Of a stretch of DNA of 64,000 nucleotides, positions 42,655 through 49,867 are shown in pieces; position 1 is the stretch's first letter; each line of letters begins with the position of its first letter. The notes under the pieces were generated by a model that saw only the letters and a program-made list of their open reading frames with translations, had not been told where the DNA came from and searched no databases. The stretch spans positions 21,363 to 85,362 of the forward strand of contig CANQVL010000006.1 of the NCBI GenBank assembly GCA_947627285.1, read 5' to 3'. The DNA is from an uncultured Oscillospiraceae bacterium. Lineage in GTDB: Bacteria > Bacillota > Clostridia > Oscillospirales > Oscillospiraceae. Position numbers and translations under genes: made by a program.

Positions 42655-42831
42655 CTATATCCCTATTTCCCTGTATATTCTCTCGATAAAGGGAGACTTG
42701 TGTTCGATATATTTCTCCATATCATACGGATAGAGTGCCGCCCCATCTTCTTTGACACGGCTGTATTCACATACAGCTTCGGGATAGAAACGCAAATAGT
42801 CCCTAAAAACAATGTGCCATTTTCCACGCTT
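42655..42831 (-). pseudogene. grpB (UPF0157) remnant, 5' end lost at a repeat
   Basis: The frame encodes KWHIVFRDYLRFYPEAVCEY, then a segment containing ALYPYDMEKYIEHKSPFIERI. This is the C-terminal third of GrpB/UPF0157 nucleotidyltransferase-like proteins (about 170 residues when intact). Upstream of the Lys-Arg-Gly preceding this segment the homology stops exactly where repeat C begins, so about 110 residues are missing. A frame continues through the repeat to an ATG at 42900, but that part is repeat sequence. Probably a decayed gene, cut by the repeat or by the event that brought it. Confidence 0.72.
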
Positions 42832-42887
42832 TGTATCAAAGCTCTGCAAGTTTATCTCTGTGTTCCTGCTGATTTTGATACAAGATA
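42829..42887. repeat. Accessory-block repeat, copy C
   Basis: CTTTGTATCAAAGCTCTGCA, then TTTATCTCTGTGTTCCTGCT and GATTTTGATACAAG. It has the inverted-repeat core without the ACACCGC end of copies B and D. It forms the break point of the grpB remnant. Confidence 0.75.
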
Positions 42888-42947
42888 GATTCAAACACAC
42901 TTAGCATCCAATATTACAAAAATGTGAATCTAATCCATAATATCAAT

Positions 42948-44171
42948 TTATCCGTTATTTATAATCGCCGTTATCACTCGATCGATGCTTTTCTCCAACG
43001 TCTTCTCACCCCAACCGAGTTCCCAATCATCTCCGGAACCGGAATCTGATATTACATAAATTCCGGCAGCGCGGCAAGAGCGGAATTTTGCTGCCGCAAA
43101 CAGACCTGCGCCCTCCATTTCAACGCAAAGAACGCCCTTATTTTCATAATATTTTGCACTCCAGCTTGGTTGAACATATCCCGCATCGGTAGTCCGATGG
43201 AACCCCCTGCGATATGCGATCTCATTTGCGTCCATCTCCTTGCAGAGACAGTCTGTAAGTTCCTTATCTGATGGAACCATCTCTTCATTACAGCCGTACA
43301 AACCTGCGACCGCCGTATCATGAAACGCACCGTCAGTGATCACCACATCTCCGATATGCGTCCCCGGATATCCTCCCGCAAACCCTACATGAATAAGTTC
43401 TCTCGCTCCCGCAGCCATCAAATCCTCGGCTTGAGTTGCTATTCCCGGCGAACACATCTCACCTTTTACAAATCCGACAGAGTGGTCATGACCCATGACA
43501 TAAATCTCTCCGCCCACATGATAGGTAAGTGTTCCTGCATTTTTTGAAATCATCGTATCGTACAGACTGTCTGCAAGAAGGTACAATCTTTTTGGAAAAA
43601 TCTTTCGGAGTTCATCTAAATCGATCCCCTGCAATTCCATTTCACGTCTTACAAGCTGAGACGGAGCATTATATTCATTTGGGTCTATGGGAAATTTACT
43701 CCTGCACATGATCTCATACGCCAGCACTTTATCATTTTCAAGTTGAATTTCCTCATATTTCTTAGTGATATACCCACGGTCGTGATAGAATTTTCCCGCA
43801 GGAAGCGAAGAATCCAACCACACAGCGCCATAATCCTTTATAATCTCAGCTTCAAGAAAATCCATAATCAGAGTACCAATCCCTTGTCCTTGAAACTGCG
43901 GCAATACGAATAACCGTTTAATATGGTCTTTGTCCAATGTGCCTGTTCCAACCACCTCATTCTCATGGACAGCGACGTACACTTTCCCGTTTAAAATATC
44001 GGCAGAAATATTCTCTTTGCTGTGGAGTTCCAAAAAGAATTTGACCGCTTCATCAGAATAATACTTTTTGTATATATCTTTAATTGTTATACGAACCAGT
44101 TCATATATATCAAAAACCATATTCATATCTGCTTTAATAACTTCCCACATAAAGGTCTGTTTTTGTATCAT
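42948..44171 (-). CDS. Fusion of a GNAT acetyltransferase and a nucleoside phosphorylase/nucleosidase
   Basis: The 407-residue product joins two enzymes in one frame. Residues about 8-160 are a GNAT domain (HIKRLFVLPQFQGQGIGTLIMDFLE is its acetyl-CoA region). Residues about 185-405 match the PNP_UDP/MTAN family, with GFAGGYPGTHIGDVVI, CVEMEGAGLFAAAKF and ISDSGSGDDWELGWG, where Glu and Asp bind the ribose and base. It may acetylate and cleave linked nucleoside-like substrates, for example in detoxification. The start follows GAGGTGA. Repeat D lies upstream and repeat C downstream. AT-rich. The fusion is clear; its substrates are not. Confidence 0.85.
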   Translation of the reverse strand: MIQKQTFMWEVIKADMNMVFDIYELVRITIKDIYKKYYSDEAVKFFLELHSKENISADILNGKVYVAVHENEVVGTGTLDKDHIKRLFVLPQFQGQGIGTLIMDFLEAEIIKDYGAVWLDSSLPAGKFYHDRGYITKKYEEIQLENDKVLAYEIMCRSKFPIDPNEYNAPSQLVRREMELQGIDLDELRKIFPKRLYLLADSLYDTMISKNAGTLTYHVGGEIYVMGHDHSVGFVKGEMCSPGIATQAEDLMAAGARELIHVGFAGGYPGTHIGDVVITDGAFHDTAVAGLYGCNEEMVPSDKELTDCLCKEMDANEIAYRRGFHRTTDAGYVQPSWSAKYYENKGVLCVEMEGAGLFAAAKFRSCRAAGIYVISDSGSGDDWELGWGEKTLEKSIDRVITAIINNG

Positions 44172-44260
44172 AAATATTTTTCACCTCACAATTTCCGATC
44201 GTACTATGCTTTGCTCAAGTTTAACATAAAAATTTATGGCAGCCATATCCGGCAGCACAA

Positions 44261-44357
44261 CTTACACCGCAAAAACGCACTTTTCAATGATTCTTCGGCT
44301 TTGTATCAAAGTCTGCAAGATTATATCTGTGTTCCTGCCGATTTTGATGCAGGCAGC
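44261..44357. repeat. Accessory-block repeat, copy D
   Basis: About 97 bp, closely matching copy B: CTTACACCGCAAAAACGCAC, spacer, GGCTTTGTATCAAAGTCTGC, then GTGTTCCTGCCGATTTTGAT. Same direction as B and C. It separates the nitrilase gene from the fusion gene. Confidence 0.78.
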
Positions 44358-44398
44358 AACCTTTCAATCTCATTGCGCAAGGTTTGCTTTATTTATTC

Positions 44399-45241
44399 TC
44401 ATTCAATATCTGCCGCCAAAGCTTTGTATTTGTTCGGACGGCGATACCTGGTCCCCATCACTTCGCGGTCACGGTAATCCCTCAGCATATCCATATCGAT
44501 CTCGGCTAAATATATTCCCTCCTCCTCCGGCGCTTCAAGAATACACATATCCCGCACTCCCGGTTCATTACTTAACCACGCAACTCCGTCAAACACCGTT
44601 GAATGTCCGTTACAATCCGGCTGACCCTTGGGATAATTACAGGTGGCGACAGCGAGCATATTTTCATAGGCTCTGGCGCGGAGCGCTGACAGCCGATTGA
44701 TTTCCATGGGGCAGGCGTTAGGCGCCAAAATAACCTCCGCCCCTTTGAGCATCAGTATCCGCGCGCTTTCCGGAAATTCTCTGTCAAAGCAAATCATTGA
44801 GCCTACCTTTACGGTATCTCTGCCTATATCCAGCTCGGTTACATAGAAATCATCTCCGGGAGCCAATACCTTTTCCAGGTCAAAGGCGCAGGTGTGGACC
44901 TTGGAGTAATGGAGCCGCTCCCTGCCGAACCTGTCAAAAAGGATCATGGAATTTAACGGCGCGGGCTCGTTTCTTTCAAGGAAGGTGATGCCTATTGCCA
45001 TCTGAAGCTCACCGGAAAGCTCCCCGAACGCGCGGACGAAATCACCGTGCGCGTCAATTGACAATGCGGTCAATTCCAGGCTATCCTGCGGAAGCTTATA
45101 GCCGTCGCTCCACATTTCGGGAAACAGAGCGATATCGGCGCCCATATTTTTTGCCTTGACGCAGGCGTTTTTCCCCTTTTCCAATTGCCTCTCAAGCCCG
45201 CCCTCCGGAAGCAATTGCAGCAAAGCTATTTTCAGACCCAT
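44399..45241 (-). CDS. Carbon-nitrogen hydrolase (nitrilase superfamily)
   Basis: The 280-residue product has the nitrilase triad: Glu in DIALFPEMWSDGY, Lys in RLHYSKVHTCAFD and Cys in VGSMICFDREFPESAR. Relatives hydrolyse amides such as omega-amido acids or N-carbamyl compounds. I use the ATG at 45241 (MGLKIALLQLLPEG), the usual family start. The gene is in the same direction as the accessory block and repeat D follows it, but its GC content is nearer to the core, so it may be the edge of the block or an ordinary neighbour. Confidence 0.88.
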   Translation of the reverse strand: MGLKIALLQLLPEGGLERQLEKGKNACVKAKNMGADIALFPEMWSDGYKLPQDSLELTALSIDAHGDFVRAFGELSGELQMAIGITFLERNEPAPLNSMILFDRFGRERLHYSKVHTCAFDLEKVLAPGDDFYVTELDIGRDTVKVGSMICFDREFPESARILMLKGAEVILAPNACPMEINRLSALRARAYENMLAVATCNYPKGQPDCNGHSTVFDGVAWLSNEPGVRDMCILEAPEEEGIYLAEIDMDMLRDYRDREVMGTRYRRPNKYKALAADIE

Positions 45242-45324
45242 CTCTTTATCCGCCTTTCCACACAATTTCGATTCGCCTTTCGCGGCCCTGATCGACCTTA
45301 AACCAAACTCCGCGAGAATAATAA

Positions 45325-45350
45325 TTCCGGAAGCCCGAAGGCTTCCGGAA
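45325..45350 (-). terminator. secG terminator
   Basis: TTCCGGAAGCC, loop, GGCTTCCGGAA: a perfect 11 bp stem 10 bp after the secG stop, with an AT-rich tail on the minus strand (TTATTATTC). Confidence 0.75.
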
Positions 45351-45359
45351 GAGTGAAGG

Positions 45360-45605
45360 TTATTTTACGATGAAGTCCAGAACCAGGGTGAGGAGGATGA
45401 AGACCAGCGCCACCCATTTTGTGAGGCGGGCGAGGCGGGCGTCCAAAGTCTTGGATTTGTTCTTGGCAAGGAAGGTTTCGCCGCTGCCGCCGCCAATGGC
45501 TCCGGAAAGACCGGCGCTCTTACCGCTCTGGAAGAGGACGATGACCACGAGTGCGACGCACGCGATGAGCTGAATGATGGTGATTGCGATTTCCAAAATA
45601 ATCAA
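45360..45605 (-). CDS. secG: Protein translocase subunit SecG
   Basis: The 81-residue product has two membrane helices (about 3-25 and 60-79) with the conserved QSGKSAGLSGAIGGGSGETFL loop and a basic stretch between them, which is the SecG pattern. It assists SecYE and SecA in preprotein export. The usual clostridial neighbour rnr is not present. On the minus strand TTGCAA, 17 bp and TACCAT (45676-45648) form a moderate promoter. The start codon is ATT-flanked and the ribosome site (AAAGGATTG) is weak but close. Confidence 0.92.
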   Translation of the reverse strand: MIILEIAITIIQLIACVALVVIVLFQSGKSAGLSGAIGGGSGETFLAKNKSKTLDARLARLTKWVALVFILLTLVLDFIVK

Positions 45606-45717
45606 TCCTTTATAAGAAAATATTAGTCTTTAATTCGCGGGACTTTTATGGTATCATAAGTTGACCGTAATTGCAAGTGTTTTTTTCAAAATTCTGCCCG
45701 TATCGGAGGGAAAAAAT

Positions 45718-46479
45718 ATGATTTTCGACACCCATGCCCATTACGACGACGAAAAATTCGATCCTGACCGCCGCGAGCTGCTGGGGAAAATGTCGGACGC
45801 CGGCGTGGAGCTCATCGTTGACCCGGCGTCGGACATAGCCTCGGCGAGGAAGGCACAGGCGATAGCCGGCGAATACCCGTTTGTATATTTCGCCGCGGGA
45901 GTACACCCCCATGAGGCGGCGGAGGCGGGGGACACGTACCTTGAGGACATCAGGGAGCTCTCCCGCGACCCGAAATGCGTCGCCGTGGGGGAGATAGGGC
46001 TTGACTATCACTACGACTTCTCGCCGCGGGACACGCAAAGGCGCGTGTACTCGGAGCAGCTGGAGCTTTCAAAGGAGCTTGACCTGCCCGTCATAATCCA
46101 CGAGCGGGAGGCGGTGCAGGACAACCTGGACATCCTCAGGGCCCACCCCGGCGCGCGGGGCGTGGTACACTGCTATTCCGGCAGCTGGGAGACGGCGAAG
46201 CTGCTGCTGGATATGGGCTTTTATCTGGGCTTTACCGGCGTCGTCACCTTCAAAAACGCCCGAAAATGCGTTGAGGTGGCGGAGAAAATGCCCTTAGAGC
46301 GCATGGTCATAGAGACGGACAGCCCCTACATGGCGCCGGCGCCTCACCGTGGGGAGCGAAACTCGTCCCTGCTTTTACACCTGATCGCGGAGAGGATCGC
46401 CGAAATTCGCGGCATGAGCATAGAGGACGTGGCGCGTATAACCCTGGAGAACGGCAAGCGGCTTTTCAGCCTCTCCTGA
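45718..46479 (+). CDS. tatD: TatD-family metal-dependent hydrolase
   Basis: The 253-residue product is a TIM-barrel TatD protein: the metal motif DTHAHYDDEKF at the start, the GEIGLDYHYDFS Glu, IIHEREA, VHCYSGSWETA and the late ETDSPYMAPAPHRG. TatD proteins are Mg2+-dependent 3'-5' exonucleases or related phosphoesterases. I chose the ATG at 45718 behind GGAGGG; sequence upstream in frame has no homology. The 3' end overlaps the convergent folT gene by 14 bp. Confidence 0.94.
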   Translation: MIFDTHAHYDDEKFDPDRRELLGKMSDAGVELIVDPASDIASARKAQAIAGEYPFVYFAAGVHPHEAAEAGDTYLEDIRELSRDPKCVAVGEIGLDYHYDFSPRDTQRRVYSEQLELSKELDLPVIIHEREAVQDNLDILRAHPGARGVVHCYSGSWETAKLLLDMGFYLGFTGVVTFKNARKCVEVAEKMPLERMVIETDSPYMAPAPHRGERNSSLLLHLIAERIAEIRGMSIEDVARITLENGKRLFSLS

Positions 46480-47020
46480 AGAGCCGGAACACCCCCGCCC
46501 TCTCAAGCCCCTTGGCTATCACGTAAAACACCGCCGTGTTCAAAAGCCAGTTTACAAGGCTCCAAACGGTGAGCACGGGCAGCATATGAAAAAACGCCTT
46601 CCCCGCCAGCTGGCTTTTCCAGAGCGTGCCGAAGCCCAGGTTGACTACTATCTCCACCAGCCCCTTTGCCGCCAGCACCCGCCAGAGCCTCACCGGGCGC
46701 TTATAGTAGAAGCACCCGTAGATGAACGCCGCGAGCATTGCGTTGAAGGTGAAGCCGAAGTGGAACGCCCCGACGGGCTTTATGAAGAACTTCAGCACGT
46801 CCATCGCCCCGCCGAAAAGCGTCCCCGTCACGGGCCCGAAAAGCATATCCACCATCTGGTTCGGTATGCCCGAAAAGCCGATGGAGGCGTATTGCCCCAG
46901 GTCTATGGACACTGATTTGAGCGCGACGGCAAGCGCCCCCATCACCGCGAGGGCGCAGAGTACGCGGAGGTTTTTCAGCTCCATCGCCGATTCCGCGAGG
47001 GTGTTTTTGATTTTTTCCAT
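46466..47020 (-). CDS. folT: Folate ECF transporter S component FolT
   Basis: The 184-residue product starts MEKIKNTLAESAMELKNLRV at an ATG 7 bp behind GGGAGGT. It has about six hydrophobic segments, with GQYASIGFSGIPNQMVDMLF, PVTGTLFGGAMDVLKFF and GFTFNAMLAAFIYG, as in FolT-type substrate-binding S subunits of energy-coupling-factor transporters. It binds folates and works with a shared EcfAA'T module encoded elsewhere. A THF riboswitch in its leader supports the folate assignment and regulates it. Confidence 0.93.
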   Translation of the reverse strand: MEKIKNTLAESAMELKNLRVLCALAVMGALAVALKSVSIDLGQYASIGFSGIPNQMVDMLFGPVTGTLFGGAMDVLKFFIKPVGAFHFGFTFNAMLAAFIYGCFYYKRPVRLWRVLAAKGLVEIVVNLGFGTLWKSQLAGKAFFHMLPVLTVWSLVNWLLNTAVFYVIAKGLERAGVFRLFRRG

Positions 47021-47092
47021 AAAAAAATACCTCCCTCCATGCAGAAATATCCACAGGCAGGAGATACGCGCTCTATAGCGTATGATCCTCTG

Positions 47093-47198
47093 TCGCAGCG
47101 GGATGCGGACGGCGCACCGCGAGGATTTTCCCTCTTCGTCCCGAGGGCAACTCTCCGTCCCCCGGGCACTTGACGCGCGCCGGCCTACTCTGCACAGT
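47093..47198 (-). ncRNA. Tetrahydrofolate (THF) riboswitch
   Basis: Read on the minus strand, the leader of folT has the THF aptamer pattern: AGAGTAGG at the 5' side, GCGCGTCAAGTG, a GACGAAGAGGGAAAATCC region, GCGGTGCGCCGTC and a final CCGCATCCCGCTGCGAC. The ends pair (CTGTGCAG with CTGCGACAG, one bulge) as P1. It starts just after the promoter and lies about 75 bases before the folT start, where a further small hairpin could act as expression platform. The consensus was matched by eye, not with a covariance model. Confidence 0.82.
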
Positions 47199-47206
47199 AT
47201 GGGAGG

Positions 47207-47235
47207 ATTATATACCAACCCGCCGCGTATGACAA
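47207..47235 (-). promoter_or_regulatory. folT promoter
   Basis: On the minus strand TTGTCA, 17 bp, TATAAT. The predicted start of transcription is at about 47200, right at the 5' edge of the riboswitch. Confidence 0.8.
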
Positions 47236-47275
47236 GAGGGGAAATGACGAAAATTTCACGGGAACGCCGCCGTTC

Positions 47276-47304
47276 TTGACATTCGGGCGAAAATTTCGTA
47301 CAAT
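47276..47304 (+). promoter_or_regulatory. dusB operon promoter
   Basis: TTGACA, 17 bp, TACAAT, 32 bp before the dusB start. The folT and dusB promoters are divergent. Confidence 0.8.
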
Positions 47305-47336
47305 ATCCAAAGTCCTTTCCCCAAGGAGGTGTGCCC

Positions 47337-48329
47337 GTGGACATCGGAGGCGTCAAAATCGAATCAAAGCTTGTGCTTGCGCCGATGGCGGGCGTCACCG
47401 ACGCCGCCTTCCGCGCGATATGCCGGGAGCAGGGCGCGGGGCTCACCGTGACCGAGATGGTCTCCTCCATGGCGCTCATGCACCAGGACAAAAAGTCGCT
47501 TCAAATAATGGCGCTGGCGCCGGGGGAGAGCCCGGCGGCGGTGCAGATATTCGGCTCGGACCCGGACTGCATGGGCGACGCCGCGGCAAAGGTCTGCGAG
47601 CTCAGCTCCTGCGAGCTCATCGACATAAACATGGGCTGTCCCATGGGGAAGATAGTAAGCGCCGGGGACGGCTGCGCCCTTATGAAAAAGCCCGAGCTGG
47701 CGGAAAAGATAATAAGGTCCGTTGTCAAATCCTCGGACAGGCCCGTCACCGTAAAATTCCGCAAGGGCTACGACTCCGCAAGCGTAAACGCGGTGGAATT
47801 TGGGAAAATGTGTGAGGAGGCCGGTGCCTCGGCGGTGACGGTCCACGGCAGGACGCGCCAGCAGATGTTTTCCGGCCGCGCGGACTGGGACATCATCCGC
47901 GCCGTCCGGGAGGCGGTCAAAATTCCTGTAATTGCCAACGGCGACGTGCTTTCAGCCGATGACGCGGTGCGCATACTAAAATACACCGGCGCCGGCGCCG
48001 CGATGATAGGCAGGGGCGCCCAGGGGGACCCATGGATATTTGCCCGCGCGAAGGCGGCGCTTGAAGGGCGGGAGGTGCCGGAGCTGCCGGCGTACTCTGA
48101 GCGCATACGCACGGCGGAGCGGCAGATAAGGATGGCGAGCGGGTATCTGGGGGAGAGGTCCGCCTGCCTTGAGGCGCGCAAGCAGCTTGCCTGGTACACC
48201 CACGGTATGCCCAGGGCCGCGTATTTCAGAAATCAGATAATGTCGGTGGAGACGCTTTCCGACGTGGAGCGCCTTGCCAGAGACATATATGACTTCCTTC
48301 AAAACGAGGAAAGGAGGGGAGGAGCATGA
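47337..48329 (+). CDS. dusB: tRNA-dihydrouridine synthase DusB
   Basis: The 330-residue FMN enzyme reduces uridines in tRNA D-loops. It shows ESKLVLAPMAGVTDAAFR (FMN binding), INMGCPMGK with the catalytic cysteine, VHGRTRQQMFSGRADW, IANGDVLSADDAV and GRGAQGDPWIF. Two GTG codons are close together; the second (47337) lies 7 bp from GGAGG and is preferred over that at 47331, only 1 bp away. The stop overlaps the sigma-factor start by four bases. Confidence 0.95.
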   Translation: MDIGGVKIESKLVLAPMAGVTDAAFRAICREQGAGLTVTEMVSSMALMHQDKKSLQIMALAPGESPAAVQIFGSDPDCMGDAAAKVCELSSCELIDINMGCPMGKIVSAGDGCALMKKPELAEKIIRSVVKSSDRPVTVKFRKGYDSASVNAVEFGKMCEEAGASAVTVHGRTRQQMFSGRADWDIIRAVREAVKIPVIANGDVLSADDAVRILKYTGAGAAMIGRGAQGDPWIFARAKAALEGREVPELPAYSERIRTAERQIRMASGYLGERSACLEARKQLAWYTHGMPRAAYFRNQIMSVETLSDVERLARDIYDFLQNEERRGGA

Positions 48330-48958
48330 TCGCCGACGAGGAACAAAGGCTCGTGAGAGCGGCGGCGTCGGGCGACGCCGGCGCCTTTGAAAGGCTGGTC
48401 ACAGAAAACCAAGGTCACGTCTACAATCTTGCCTACAAGCTCACCGGCAGCGAGCAGGACGCCCTTGACGTGTCCCAGGACGTGTTTTTGCGGGCGTATC
48501 AAAATCTCCGCTCCTTCCGAGGCGACAGCCGGATGTCCGTGTGGCTCTACCGGCTCACCTACAACGCCAGCATGGACCTTATAAAGCGCAGCCGGCGCGG
48601 TACGGTGGTACAAATGCCCGCGGACGACGAGGGCGCGGAGCTGGAGCTGCCCGACCTCGCCCCCCTGCCCGACGAGGAGCTGGAGCGGCGGGAGGAGCTG
48701 GAGGCTGTGCGCGACGCCCTCTCGGAGCTGGACGAGGACAAGCGCCGGATTCTGCTCATGAGGGAATACCGGGACATGAGCTACGCGGACATAGCAAGGG
48801 CGCTGGGGATCGAGGAGGGGACAGTCAAATCACGCCTCGCCAGGGCGCGTCTGGCTCTCGCGGAAAATTTAAAAAAACGTGGAACATTCTCCGTACCGGA
48901 CCAGTCAAATAAACAGAACACCAAACCGGAAGGAGGCGAGCGGCGTGGAAGAACATGA
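48326..48958 (+). CDS. ECF-family RNA polymerase sigma factor
   Basis: The 210-residue product has region 2 (about 20-90, with LTGSEQDALDVSQDVFLRAYQ binding core polymerase and the -10 box) and region 4 (about 125-190, with MSYADIARALGIEEGTVKSR reading the -35 box), joined by an acidic linker. It lacks regions 1 and 3, as ECF (group 4) sigma factors do. A zinc-type anti-sigma gene overlaps its end. The promoter it recognises and the stress it answers are unknown. Coupling to dusB is by a four-base overlap. Confidence 0.94.
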   Translation: MIADEEQRLVRAAASGDAGAFERLVTENQGHVYNLAYKLTGSEQDALDVSQDVFLRAYQNLRSFRGDSRMSVWLYRLTYNASMDLIKRSRRGTVVQMPADDEGAELELPDLAPLPDEELERREELEAVRDALSELDEDKRRILLMREYRDMSYADIARALGIEEGTVKSRLARARLALAENLKKRGTFSVPDQSNKQNTKPEGGERRGRT

Positions 48959-49640
48959 GCGGTGCATTGAGCTTATAAGCCTGAAAATTGACGGCCTGCT
49001 TGACGGCGACGGCGAGCGGGAGCTTGCTGAGCACATCGCCGCCTGCCCCGAGTGTAATGAGCTATATGAGATCATGACGCGCGCCCACGGCGCGCTGGGA
49101 TTTGAGGTGGAGCCTCCGGCGGAGCTCCTCACGAATGTGATGGAGTCCGTGAGGCGGAAGAAAGCGGCAGGGAGCCGCGCGCGCCGCCGTTGGGTGGGCT
49201 TTGCCGGAGCGTTTGCCGTGGCAGCGGCTGTGCTGGCGCTTGCCGTCATCCCCGGCAGGCTTCAAAACAACGCTAAGGATAATAACAGTAACGGCGCGTC
49301 GCGCTCAGGCTCGCCGGAGCAGTACAACATATCCACAGGCACGGATGAAACGGCGGGACAGGACCCCGCCGTGTGCATGGCGCCCCCGGAGAGCGGGATA
49401 ACCGCCTTCTCCCTTACGGACAGGGACTTTGACGAGCTTGTCGCCGCCTGTTACGCGGTGGTGTATTTCAGCCGGTTCCCGGAGGACGTGGAGCCCTGCG
49501 AGCCCGTAACCTTCACCAACGGCGCCGCCGGACGCTATATCACCCCGGAGCTCTTAGAGAAATACGAACCCACCGCCGACCGCGTCGACTACCCCAACCC
49601 CGACAGCGACATCATCATAGCGGTAATTTTCCCCAAATAA
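48945..49640 (+). CDS. Zinc-type anti-sigma factor, membrane-anchored
   Basis: The 231-residue product starts with a GTG (48945) 8 bp after AGGAGG, inside the sigma gene. The N-terminal domain has the anti-sigma zinc motif H-x3-C-x2-C in EHIAACPECNELYE. A membrane helix (about 83-104, FAGAFAVAAAVLALAVIP) and a roughly 125-residue outside domain with several acidic residues follow. It should hold the ECF sigma factor at the membrane until a signal triggers release, often by proteolysis. No protease gene is adjacent. Confidence 0.9.
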   Translation: MEEHERCIELISLKIDGLLDGDGERELAEHIAACPECNELYEIMTRAHGALGFEVEPPAELLTNVMESVRRKKAAGSRARRRWVGFAGAFAVAAAVLALAVIPGRLQNNAKDNNSNGASRSGSPEQYNISTGTDETAGQDPAVCMAPPESGITAFSLTDRDFDELVAACYAVVYFSRFPEDVEPCEPVTFTNGAAGRYITPELLEKYEPTADRVDYPNPDSDIIIAVIFPK

Positions 49641-49684
49641 TATCCTCTTACCCAAAAAGAAACCGCCCAAAAACTTAAAATTCA

Positions 49685-49833
49685 ATATTTTTCCGGCGGC
49701 ATGTACGTCGGAAAAATCACCTTTTGTCGCGCAAGTGTGCCGCCTACGGCGGCGCGCGCAGCGTGACAGCAGGGAAGCCCCCGCGAAAGGTCCGCAGACC
49801 TTTCGCGGGGGCTTCCCGCACGTATCCCCTTTG
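49685..49833 (-). repeat. Structured intergenic repeat, copy 2
   Basis: Read on the minus strand: lead-in AAAGGGGATACGTGC, a perfect 21 bp hairpin (49817-49797 with 49792-49772) with loop TGCG, and a 90-base 3' part (49774-49685) that differs from copy 1 (33857-33946) at about six places. The hairpin arms share only the basal GGG/CCC with copy 1. In both copies the element follows directly after a hairpin at the 3' end of a gene. No protein is encoded. Confidence 0.8.
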
Positions 49834-49867
49834 GTGCGTGAAAGGGCAAAGCCCTTTCACGCACCAA
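49831..49867 (-). terminator. Hairpin that includes the pgcA stop codon
   Basis: A perfect 17 bp inverted repeat (49831-49847 with 49851-49867, loop AAA in plus orientation). On the minus strand the first arm contains the last codons and TGA stop of the phosphoglucomutase gene. There is no T tract. It resembles a terminator in place but copies coding sequence into its second arm. Confidence 0.55.

Noticed and set aside
41418..44357. Classical integron attC sites
   Set aside because: Copies A-D lack the GTTRRRY/RYYYAAC core pair, and no integron integrase is in the window. Kept only as a cassette-like hypothesis.
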